From the NCBI GenBank assembly GCA_001898965.1, contig MKVW01000001.1:1-64000 (forward strand): a stretch of 64,000 nucleotides of DNA, given 5' to 3'. The stretch's first letter is position 1; each line of letters opens with the position of its first letter. Shown piece by piece: positions 57,836 through 64,000 of this stretch. This stretch comes from Rhizobiales bacterium 62-17 (GTDB lineage Bacteria > Pseudomonadota > Alphaproteobacteria > Rhizobiales > Beijerinckiaceae). The position numbers and the translations under genes were made by a program. The notes below the pieces were generated by a model. The model made no database searches. It had not been told where the DNA came from and saw only the letters and a list, made by a program, of their open reading frames with translations.

Positions 57836-60691
57836 ATGAGCCTGACCGTTGTTCCGACTGAGACACCCCGTCGCCCCGCCCGTCCGCCGAAACTCGCCCA
57901 TTCGCGTTCGGCCATTCTGGATCGCACGGCCCTGCAGGCCCGTTTGGACGCCATCGGGGCGGATTTGGGCGCCGATCGAGGCGCCATGCGCACCGCTGCC
58001 CTGGAGGAACTGCGTCAGGCGCTCACCGGCGGCCAGGCGGTTGTCCAGAGCTGGTTCGAGCTCGACGGGCAGGGGCTCAAATGCGTCCATCATCTTGGCT
58101 GGCTTGAAGACGAGATCATTCGCGCCATCCACCACTTCGTCACCACCTGGATGTATCCGGCCGAAAATCCCTCGACCGCCGAGCGGATCGCCATCGTCGC
58201 CGTGGGCGGCTATGGCCGCGGCACCCTGGCGCCCGGCTCCGACATCGATCTCCTGTTCCTGCTGCCCTACAAGCAGACCGCCTGGAGCGAGAGCGTCATC
58301 GAGGCAGTGCTCTATCTGCTCTGGGACCTGCGCCAGAAAGTCGGCCATGCCACCCGCACGGTGACCGAATGCCTGCGCCAGGCCATGGGCGACATGACCA
58401 TTCGCACCGCTCTGCATGAAGCGCGCTTCATCCTCGGCGATGAAGCTTTGTTCGAGGACCTGCGCGCCCGTTTCGACAAGGAAATCGTCAGCAAGACAGC
58501 CCGCGAATTCGTCGCCGCCAAATTGGCCGAGCGTGATTCGCGTCTGTCGCGCTCTGGCGGCGCCTCGCGCTATGTGGTCGAGCCCAACGTCAAGGAAGGC
58601 AAGGGCGGCCTGCGCGATCTCAACACGCTCTTCTGGATCACCAAATACGTCTATCGCGTGCGCGACATCGCCGAACTTGTTCCGGCTGGCGTGTTCACAG
58701 AGCGCGAAATTCTCACCTTCCGCCGCTGCGAGGAATTCCTGTGGCGGGTGCGTTGCCATCTTCATTATGTCTCGGGCCGGTCGGAAGAACGCCTGACCTT
58801 CGACTATCAGCGCACCATCGCCGAGCGGCTGGGCTATGTCACCCACGCCGGCCTGTCCGATGTCGAGCGCTTCATGAAGCACTACTTCCTCATCGCCAAG
58901 GATGTCGGCGATCTCACCGCCATTGTCTGCGCCGCGCTTGAAGAACGGCAGGCCAAGCCGCGCGCTTCGCTCAATCGCTTCATGGGCAAATTCCGGCGCC
59001 GCGCCGACGCGTTGGAGTTTCCGGGCTTCGCTATCGAAGTCGATCGCGTCACCGTTGCCAATGACAAGGTCTTCGAGACCGATCCGGTCAACCTCATCCG
59101 CCTGTACTGGCTGGCCGACAAGCATCGTCTCGCCATTCATCCCGACGCGACGCGCCGGGTGACGCTCTCGTTGAAGCGCATCGATGCGGCGGTGCGCGAA
59201 AATCCGGAAGCCAACCGGCTGTTCGTCGAAATCCTGATGTCGCGTCATGCGCCTGAAACGGTGCTGCGCCTGATGAATGAATCCGGCGTGCTCGGCCGTT
59301 TCATTCCCGACTTCGGCCGCATCGTCGCGATGATGCAGTTCAACATGTATCATCACTACACGGTCGACGAGCATCTCATTCGCTGCATTGGCATCCTGTC
59401 GCGCATTGAATCGGGCGAGCTGGTCGAGGACCATCCGGTCGCCAGCGAAATCCTGCCGCTCATTCACAATCGCAAAGTGCTTTATGTCGCGATGTTTCTG
59501 CACGACATCGCCAAGGGCCGGCCGGAGGATCATTCCATCGCCGGCGCCGAAGTGGCGCGTAAACTCTGCCCGCGTCTGGGCCTCAGCCCGTCCGAGACCG
59601 ACAATGTCGCCTGGCTGATCGAGCATCACCTCGACATGTCGAACGTGGCGCAGGGCCGTGATCTCTCCGATCGCGGCACCATCGAAAGCTTTGCCAAGCC
59701 GATCCAGACTCTGGAGCGCCTGCGCATGCTGCTGGTGCTCACCGTCTGCGACATCAGAGGTGTTGGCCCCGGCGTGTGGAACGGCTGGAAGGGCCAGTTG
59801 TTGCGCACGCTCTATTGGGAAGCGGAGCTGGTGTTGTCGGGCGGTCATTCGGCCATCGATCGCAAGCAGCGCGTCATCCACGCGCAGGAAGAATTGCGGC
59901 GCGCTCTGTTGTGGTCCGATCCCGATTTCGAAGCCTATGCGGCGCGCCACTATCAGCCCTATTGGCTGAAGGTCGACCTCAAGCACATGGTGCGCCACGC
60001 CAATCTCTTGCGCCTGTGCGAGGTCGAGCTGCGCTCGCTTGCCACCGAATATGCCACCGACACATTCACCGGCGTGACCGAACTGACGGTGGTGGCGCCG
60101 GACCATCCGCGCCTGCTCTCGATCATCGCCGGCGCCTGCGCCGTATCGGGCGCCAACATCGTCGACGCGCAGATTTTCACCACGACCGATGGCCTGGCGC
60201 TCGATTCCATTTCGATCCGCCGTGCCTTCGACGACGACACCGATGAGCTGCGCCGTGCCGCGCGCGTTGCCGCCACCATCGAGAAGGCCTTGCGCGGCGA
60301 GATCCGTCTGGGGCAGGTGGTCGCGGAAAAGACGGAAGGGCCGAAGAGCCGCGAGAAGGCTTTCCGCATCGAGCCGGAAGTCGTCATCGACAACGCTTTG
60401 TCGAACCAGTTCACCGTTCTGGAAGTCTCCGGCCTCGACCGGCCGGGTCTGCTGTTCGAGCTCACGTCGCAATTGTCGAAGCTCAATCTCAACATCGGGT
60501 CGGCTCATATCGTCACCTTTGGCGAGAAGGCGGTCGATTCCTTTTACGTCACCGATCTCACCGGCCTGAAAATCACCAATGCCAGCCGCCAGGCGGCGAT
60601 TCGCCGGCAATTGACTGAGATTCTGGGGGCTCCCGAGGCCACCGGCCGGCCGAGTGGACGGAAGGCGGCTCCAGAAGCAGCAGGAGCTTGA
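57836..60691 (+). CDS. glnD: Bifunctional uridylyltransferase/uridylyl-removing enzyme GlnD
   Basis: 951 residues, full length. Primary nitrogen sensor: uridylylates PII proteins when glutamine is low and removes UMP when it is high. Domains in order: nucleotidyltransferase (GGYGRGTLAPGSDIDLLFL at 124-142), linker, HD domain (FLHDIAKGRPEDH near 554-566), and two ACT domains (VVAPDHPRLLSIIAGACAVS about 750 onward; EVSGLDRPGLLFELTSQLSK about 863 onward). In alphaproteobacteria it is often near murJ or trpS; here grpE follows on the same strand. Confidence 0.97.
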   Translation: MSLTVVPTETPRRPARPPKLAHSRSAILDRTALQARLDAIGADLGADRGAMRTAALEELRQALTGGQAVVQSWFELDGQGLKCVHHLGWLEDEIIRAIHHFVTTWMYPAENPSTAERIAIVAVGGYGRGTLAPGSDIDLLFLLPYKQTAWSESVIEAVLYLLWDLRQKVGHATRTVTECLRQAMGDMTIRTALHEARFILGDEALFEDLRARFDKEIVSKTAREFVAAKLAERDSRLSRSGGASRYVVEPNVKEGKGGLRDLNTLFWITKYVYRVRDIAELVPAGVFTEREILTFRRCEEFLWRVRCHLHYVSGRSEERLTFDYQRTIAERLGYVTHAGLSDVERFMKHYFLIAKDVGDLTAIVCAALEERQAKPRASLNRFMGKFRRRADALEFPGFAIEVDRVTVANDKVFETDPVNLIRLYWLADKHRLAIHPDATRRVTLSLKRIDAAVRENPEANRLFVEILMSRHAPETVLRLMNESGVLGRFIPDFGRIVAMMQFNMYHHYTVDEHLIRCIGILSRIESGELVEDHPVASEILPLIHNRKVLYVAMFLHDIAKGRPEDHSIAGAEVARKLCPRLGLSPSETDNVAWLIEHHLDMSNVAQGRDLSDRGTIESFAKPIQTLERLRMLLVLTVCDIRGVGPGVWNGWKGQLLRTLYWEAELVLSGGHSAIDRKQRVIHAQEELRRALLWSDPDFEAYAARHYQPYWLKVDLKHMVRHANLLRLCEVELRSLATEYATDTFTGVTELTVVAPDHPRLLSIIAGACAVSGANIVDAQIFTTTDGLALDSISIRRAFDDDTDELRRAARVAATIEKALRGEIRLGQVVAEKTEGPKSREKAFRIEPEVVIDNALSNQFTVLEVSGLDRPGLLFELTSQLSKLNLNIGSAHIVTFGEKAVDSFYVTDLTGLKITNASRQAAIRRQLTEILGAPEATGRPSGRKAAPEAAGA

Positions 60692-60745
60692 TTTTTCGGC
60701 TCAGGACCCCGATATCGGGGGTAATTCCCTTATTTTGAGAGAGCT

Positions 60746-61345
60746 ATGAACGATCCCCAGACGAACCCGGCTGTGCCGGGCGAGGAACCGCAGGACCAAA
60801 CGAATCCGGAGGCCGGCCAGCCCGATCCGTTCGTCGTGCTGGAAAAGCTGACGGCGGAAAATGCCGAGCTGAAGGATCGCACCCTGCGCACCCTCGCGGA
60901 GATGGAAAATCTCCGCCGCCGCACCGAAAAGGAAGTCGCCGATTCGCGCGTCTACGGCATCACCAATTTTGCCCGCGACATGCTGACCTTCGCCGACAAC
61001 CTGCATCGCGCCGTCGAATCGGTTCCAGCCGAGGTCCGCGCGGCCGCCGAAGGCCCCTGGAAGGCTCTGATCGAAGGCATCGAGGTGACGGAACGCGATT
61101 TTCAGTCGCGCCTCGCCAAATACGGCGTGAAGAAAATCGATCCGAAGGGCGAGAAGTTCGATCCGAACATGCACGAAGCTCTGTTCGAAATGCCCGATCC
61201 GTCGGTTCCCGCCGGCACCGTGGTGCAGGTGATGGAAGCTGGCTATTCGATCGGTGAGCGCTGCCTGCGTCCGGCCAAGGTCGGCGTTTCCCGCGGCGGC
61301 CCGAAGGCAGCGGCGGCGGAACCCAGCGACGCCTCGGCCAAATAG
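60746..61345 (+). CDS. grpE: Nucleotide exchange factor GrpE
   Basis: 199 residues. Co-chaperone that releases ADP from DnaK. Acidic N-terminus, long dimerising helix (LEKLTAENAELKDRTLRTLA, then MENLRRRTEKEVADSR), and the beta-wing domain with FDPNMHEALFEMPDPSVPAG and VMEAGYSIGERCLRPAKVGV. hrcA, dnaK and dnaJ are not in the window. It starts 54 bases after glnD; stop three bases before the convergent alkB stop. Confidence 0.96.
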   Translation: MNDPQTNPAVPGEEPQDQTNPEAGQPDPFVVLEKLTAENAELKDRTLRTLAEMENLRRRTEKEVADSRVYGITNFARDMLTFADNLHRAVESVPAEVRAAAEGPWKALIEGIEVTERDFQSRLAKYGVKKIDPKGEKFDPNMHEALFEMPDPSVPAGTVVQVMEAGYSIGERCLRPAKVGVSRGGPKAAAAEPSDASAK

Positions 61346-61347
61346 TT

Positions 61348-61968
61348 TTAGTTCATTGGAGGCGTGACGCGCCGCATCGTCAGGTTGATGCGGCCGCCAT
61401 CGCTGAGTAGCGTCGACGTACCGGGAAGAATCCGGTCGACGCCGTGAAAGACGAAGCGCGACGCGCCGCCGATGACGAGCACGTCGCCGGAATGCAGTTT
61501 CAGTGATTTCGTCCGCCCGCCGCGCTGTTCGCCGCCGAAGCGGAACAGGCACGAATCCCCCAGCGAAATCGAGACGACCGGCGCCTCCTGCGCCGCTTCG
61601 TCCCGATCCTGGTGCAGGCCCATGCGGGCTGTTCCATCGTAGAAATTGATCAGACAGGCCTCCGGCGGCGCCGGATAGGCTGAGGTCTCGCGCCAGGCCT
61701 TTAAGACGAGATCGGGGATGGCGGGCCAGGGCTCGCCCGTCACCGGATGGCACGGCTCGTAGCGATAGCCGCGTTCCGCATCCGACATCCAGCCGAGCGT
61801 GCCGCAATTGCTCATGCGCACCGAGAAGGCTTTGCCGGTGCGTGGCATGCGGGGCGTATAGAGCGGCGCGGCACGCAGGCAGAGGCGCAATTGCTCCACC
61901 AGCGCGGCTTGTTCGTCCCGGCTGTAGAAGCCGGGGAAGTAATGGAGGCCGTCGGCGATCTCGTTCAT
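61348..61968 (-). CDS. alkB: Alpha-ketoglutarate-dependent dioxygenase AlkB
   Basis: 206 residues. Fe(II)/2-oxoglutarate enzyme reversing 1-methyladenine and 3-methylcytosine damage in DNA and RNA. Iron ligands His119 and Asp121 (GLHQDRDE) and His175 (RFVFHGVDRI); 2-oxoglutarate Arg193 and Arg199 in RINLTMRR. Nucleotide-recognition lid around PRTGKAFSVRMSNCGTLGWM. It follows gpmA by 28 bases, so is probably the last gene of a dapB-gpmA-alkB transcript. Confidence 0.95.
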   Translation of the reverse strand: MNEIADGLHYFPGFYSRDEQAALVEQLRLCLRAAPLYTPRMPRTGKAFSVRMSNCGTLGWMSDAERGYRYEPCHPVTGEPWPAIPDLVLKAWRETSAYPAPPEACLINFYDGTARMGLHQDRDEAAQEAPVVSISLGDSCLFRFGGEQRGGRTKSLKLHSGDVLVIGGASRFVFHGVDRILPGTSTLLSDGGRINLTMRRVTPPMN

Positions 61969-61996
61969 GACTGATCGCCTTGGGCGCGAGATTCCG

Positions 61997-62617
61997 TCAG
62001 GCCTTTAGAACGACTTTCGATTCCACCGTGGAATCCGCCTTCAGCCGATAGACCACTGGCACGCCGGTATCGAGTTCGATGCCCGGGATCGTCTCCGGCG
62101 TCGCCTTCTCCAGCACCATCAGCAGCGCGCGCAGCGAATTGCCATGCGCCACCACCAGCGTGTTCTCGCCACGCAGCACGCACGGCAGGATTTCCTGGTT
62201 GTAGTAGGGCAGTGCGCGCGCCAGCGTATCGCGCAGGCTTTCGCCACCCGGCGGCGGCGTGTCGTAGGAACGGCGCCAGACCATCACCTGCTCGTCGCCC
62301 CACTTCTGTGCCGCCTCGGCCTTGTTGAGGCCGGAGAGATCGCCGTAGTCACGCTCGTTGAGGCGCATGTCCTTGGTCATGGCCAGGTTCGGTGTGCCCA
62401 TCGCTTCAAGCGCCAGGCGCGCCGTGTGCTGGGCGCGCGACAGGGCGGACGTGAAGGTGTGTTGGAAGGTCACCCCATGGGCCTTCAGCCGTTCGCCGGC
62501 GGAGATGGCTTCCTTGACGCCGACTTCGGTCAGCGCCGGATCCTTCCAGCCGGTGAACAGGTTTTTCAGGTTCCATTCGCTCTGGCCGTGGCGCAGGAGG
62601 ACGAGAATGCGATCCAT
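61997..62617 (-). CDS. gpmA: 2,3-bisphosphoglycerate-dependent phosphoglycerate mutase
   Basis: 206 residues. Glycolysis/gluconeogenesis: interconverts 3- and 2-phosphoglycerate via a phosphohistidine. Catalytic His10 in [10 protein letters not shown], Arg61 (SRAQHTA), Glu88 ([10 protein letters not shown]) and His158 ([11 protein letters not shown]). The short alphaproteobacterial form, lacking the C-terminal tail of enterobacterial GpmA. Lies 27 bases after dapB. Confidence 0.95.
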   Translation of the reverse strand: MDRILVLLRHGQSEWNLKNLFTGWKDPALTEVGVKEAISAGERLKAHGVTFQHTFTSALSRAQHTARLALEAMGTPNLAMTKDMRLNERDYGDLSGLNKAEAAQKWGDEQVMVWRRSYDTPPPGGESLRDTLARALPYYNQEILPCVLRGENTLVVAHGNSLRALLMVLEKATPETIPGIELDTGVPVVYRLKADSTVESKVVLKA

Positions 62618-62644
62618 CAGATTTCCTCGCAGATTTTCTTGATG

Positions 62645-63460
62645 TCAGATGTCGGAAAGGCCGAGCACGTCGGCCATGGTGTAATGTCCTGGCTTCTGGG
62701 TGCGGCCCCAGAGGGCGGCGCGCACGGCGCCACGGGCGAAAATGCCCCGGTCCTCGGCCTTGTGGGTGAGGACGAGCCGCTCGCCGGGACCGGCGAAAAT
62801 CGCGTCATGATCGCCAACCACCGTGCCGCCGCGCAGCGAGGCAAAACCAATGTCGCCGTCCTTGCGGGCGCCGGTGTGGCCGTCGCGGCCACGGGCCGAA
62901 TGTTCGGCAAGCGCGATGCCGCGCCCCGCCGCCGCCGCCTCGCCCAGCATCAGGGCCGTGCCCGAGGGCGCGTCGACCTTGGCACGGTGGTGCATTTCGA
63001 CGATTTCGATGTCGTAGTCCTCGCCCAAGGTCGCCGCGACCTTCTTGACCAGGCCCGCGAGCAGGTTGACCCCGAGGCTCATATTGCCGGAACGGATGAC
63101 GACCGCATGCCGTGCGGCGGCATCGATCTTGGCGATATCTTCATCCGAAAGCCCTGTCGTGCCAATCACATGGACGATACGGGCCTGAGCCGCGAGACCC
63201 GCCAATTGCACCGTCGAAGCTGGGCCGGTGAAATCGATCACGCCATCGGCTTTCACAAGCGTTTCAAGGGGTTCGCCGCTGATCGGCACGCCAATCTCGC
63301 CCAGGCCCGCGAGCACGCCGGCATCCTGGCCGAGCGCCTTGGAACCGGCATGTTCCAGGGCGCCGACCAATTGGGCGCCCTTGGTGGCGTGGATGATCTG
63401 AACAAGTGTCCGCCCCATACGCCCGGCGGCGCCGGCGACCACCAGCCGCATGTCGCTCAT
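62645..63460 (-). CDS. dapB: 4-hydroxy-tetrahydrodipicolinate reductase
   Basis: 271 residues. Lysine and diaminopimelate synthesis: NAD(P)H-dependent reduction of hydroxy-tetrahydrodipicolinate. Seen: [15 protein letters not shown] (Rossmann), [32 protein letters not shown] and the active-site signature [20 protein letters not shown]. dapA is not adjacent. Confidence 0.96.
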   Translation of the reverse strand: MSDMRLVVAGAAGRMGRTLVQIIHATKGAQLVGALEHAGSKALGQDAGVLAGLGEIGVPISGEPLETLVKADGVIDFTGPASTVQLAGLAAQARIVHVIGTTGLSDEDIAKIDAAARHAVVIRSGNMSLGVNLLAGLVKKVAATLGEDYDIEIVEMHHRAKVDAPSGTALMLGEAAAAGRGIALAEHSARGRDGHTGARKDGDIGFASLRGGTVVGDHDAIFAGPGERLVLTHKAEDRGIFARGAVRAALWGRTQKPGHYTMADVLGLSDI

Positions 63461-63599
63461 CGAAATCCTCGCAAGTTAAACTATTGGCGGCTCTATAGCG
63501 GGGTGGGCCGCGAATGGCCAGCCATGGGCTCGGCAGCGAAGGGTTCGAGCCGTATTTTCCAGGCCGTATTTCGCCGCAATTTTTTAATTGTCATCGGCC

Positions 63600-63712
63600 T
63601 GTGATGCATCCGCGCTAGCCCTCTGGGGCCGCAAGCGCCATTGTCCCCCCGGCGCGTCTCCCCAAGCGGCAATCTTGTCGCCGGGCACGCCGATGGCCCG
63701 GCGGCTTTTTTT
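63600..63712 (+). ncRNA. Possible trans-acting small RNA
   Basis: Non-coding stretch in the 423-base gap upstream of dapB. Seen: a GCCC-TCT-GGGC mini-stem inside a GCGCT/AGCGC arm (about 63612-63638), a GCGCC/GGCGC hairpin (63635-63655) whose loop is ATTGTCCCCCC, and a strong terminator at 63677-63712. C-rich loops that could pair with Shine-Dalgarno sequences are typical of alphaproteobacterial sRNAs. No plus-strand gene lies upstream for over 2 kb, so the terminator needs its own transcript. The 5' end and promoter are not identified. Confidence 0.35.
63677..63712 (+). terminator. Strong rho-independent terminator
   Basis: GCCGGGC (63680-63686) pairs exactly with GCCCGGC (63696-63702), and pairing extends outward three more positions (one G-U); T7 follows at 63706-63712. 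It reads on the plus strand only. Confidence 0.8.
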
Positions 63713-63837
63713 GTGGCGGCCGTTCGAGCCTCCAATCATTGACCCTCAAAATGAATCGTTAGCCGTCATGATTCGGCAACAATCACTCGCTACGGTCACG
63801 ACAGTTGCAGATTGTGCTTGTCGCTTTTTGCAGCGGG

Positions 63838-63864
63838 ACGCCGGGCCGGATGTACGCCCGGCGT
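63838..63864. terminator. Hairpin downstream of pyrF
   Basis: ACGCCGGGC and its exact complement GCCCGGCGT flank a nine-base loop, beginning 20 bases beyond the pyrF stop. No good T-run on the minus strand, so it is a moderate candidate for pyrF transcript end. The remainder of 63713-63837 holds nothing recognisable. Confidence 0.5.
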
Positions 63865-63883
63865 TATCATTTTCAGGGGGCGC

Positions 63884-64000
63884 TTAGGCGACGGCGCCCT
63901 CGATTTCCTTGACGATGCCGCTGGCGGCGGCGCGTGGATCGGCCGCCTGCGTCACCGGCCGGCCGATCACCAGGTGGTCGGCGCCGGCCTTGATCGCCTG
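63884..64000 (-). CDS. pyrF: Orotidine 5'-phosphate decarboxylase, 3' end
   Basis: The last 38 codons of a gene running off the right edge. The translated end [20 protein letters not shown] and [18 protein letters not shown] is the conserved C-terminal phosphate-binding segment ([12 protein letters not shown]) of PyrF, which decarboxylates OMP to UMP. Only the C-terminus is visible. Confidence 0.88.
   Translation of the reverse strand, partial: QAIKAGADHLVIGRPVTQAADPRAAASGIVKEIEGAVA

Noticed and set aside
57821-60610. 929-codon open frame on the minus strand
   Set aside because: It is exactly antisense to glnD, whose four domains are intact. The product is His/Asp/Gly-rich without domains, a usual mirror frame in GC-rich DNA.
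63530-63560. tRNA T-arm-like GGGTTCGAGCC
   Set aside because: No matching acceptor, D or anticodon arms can be folded around it.
63588-63887. 99-codon open frame on the plus strand
   Set aside because: It runs through a strong terminator and two hairpins, has no ribosome site and no protein-like pattern; the region is better read as non-coding.

Overview
The window is one contiguous stretch of a high-GC alphaproteobacterial chromosome, most likely order Hyphomicrobiales (Rhizobiales). The evidence is a class I lysyl-tRNA synthetase, a plant-type glutamate-cysteine ligase near ubiA and rsmE, a small protein with an alphaproteobacterial porin motif, four Bug/TctC solute receptors, and intergenic hairpin repeats of a type common in that order. 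I cannot place it below order. I found no rRNA, tRNA or CRISPR array. There are about 63 protein genes, densely packed and often coupled by 4-nt ATGA overlaps.

Layout. 0-8.9 kb is mostly housekeeping: the 3' end of a TolC-like efflux gene, a small porin-motif protein, rsmE, ubiA, gshA, an orphan Flp pilin too short for ordinary ORF calling (5896-6066), a SRAP gene and ugd. 9.0-12.2 kb holds a probable 3-hydroxybenzoate 6-hydroxylase coupled to a MarR regulator with a palindromic operator candidate, then a MATE pump. 13.2-16.6 kb is a beta-oxidation-type operon (acyl-CoA dehydrogenase, enoyl-CoA hydratase, SDR) behind a perfect palindrome. 16.8-27.8 kb is core metabolism: Sua5-type tRNA modification, apaG, an ArgE-type deacetylase, a SCO copper chaperone with a stray duplicate of its 3' end, lysK, TauE, a LexA-like regulator with a degenerate protease site, and pyrD.

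27.8-31.2 kb is the most intriguing locus. It is a tight minus-strand set of an MDR dehydrogenase without zinc-binding residues, a QueD/PTPS homologue that has lost most catalytic residues, a GT4 glycosyltransferase and a methyltransferase, and it looks like an uncharacterised small-molecule pathway. 31.2-35.1 kb is an opgH-led periplasmic glucan operon with a secreted protein and a membrane acyltransferase. fumC and a LysR regulator follow. The LysR gene diverges from a mesaconyl-C4-CoA hydratase / CoA-transferase / citramalyl-CoA-lyase-like / TctC module that reads as C5-dicarboxylate (mesaconate or citramalate) catabolism.

41.7-49.7 kb is an accessory catabolic region: an enolase-superfamily enzyme, a Rieske dioxygenase alpha/beta pair, two divergent TctC paralogues and an orphan molybdenum hydroxylase large subunit, with hairpin repeats between them. 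49.7-56.3 kb returns to rdgB-rph, a PfkB sugar kinase, pheA, an amidohydrolase, a GST and gshB. 56.3-57.8 kb is a small acquired-looking patch (a protein of unknown function, a FosA-type fosfomycin glutathione transferase with all key residues, and a broken IS5 transposase). 57.8-64 kb holds glnD, grpE, then dapB-gpmA-alkB on the minus strand, a possible small RNA ending in a strong terminator, and the 3' end of pyrF.
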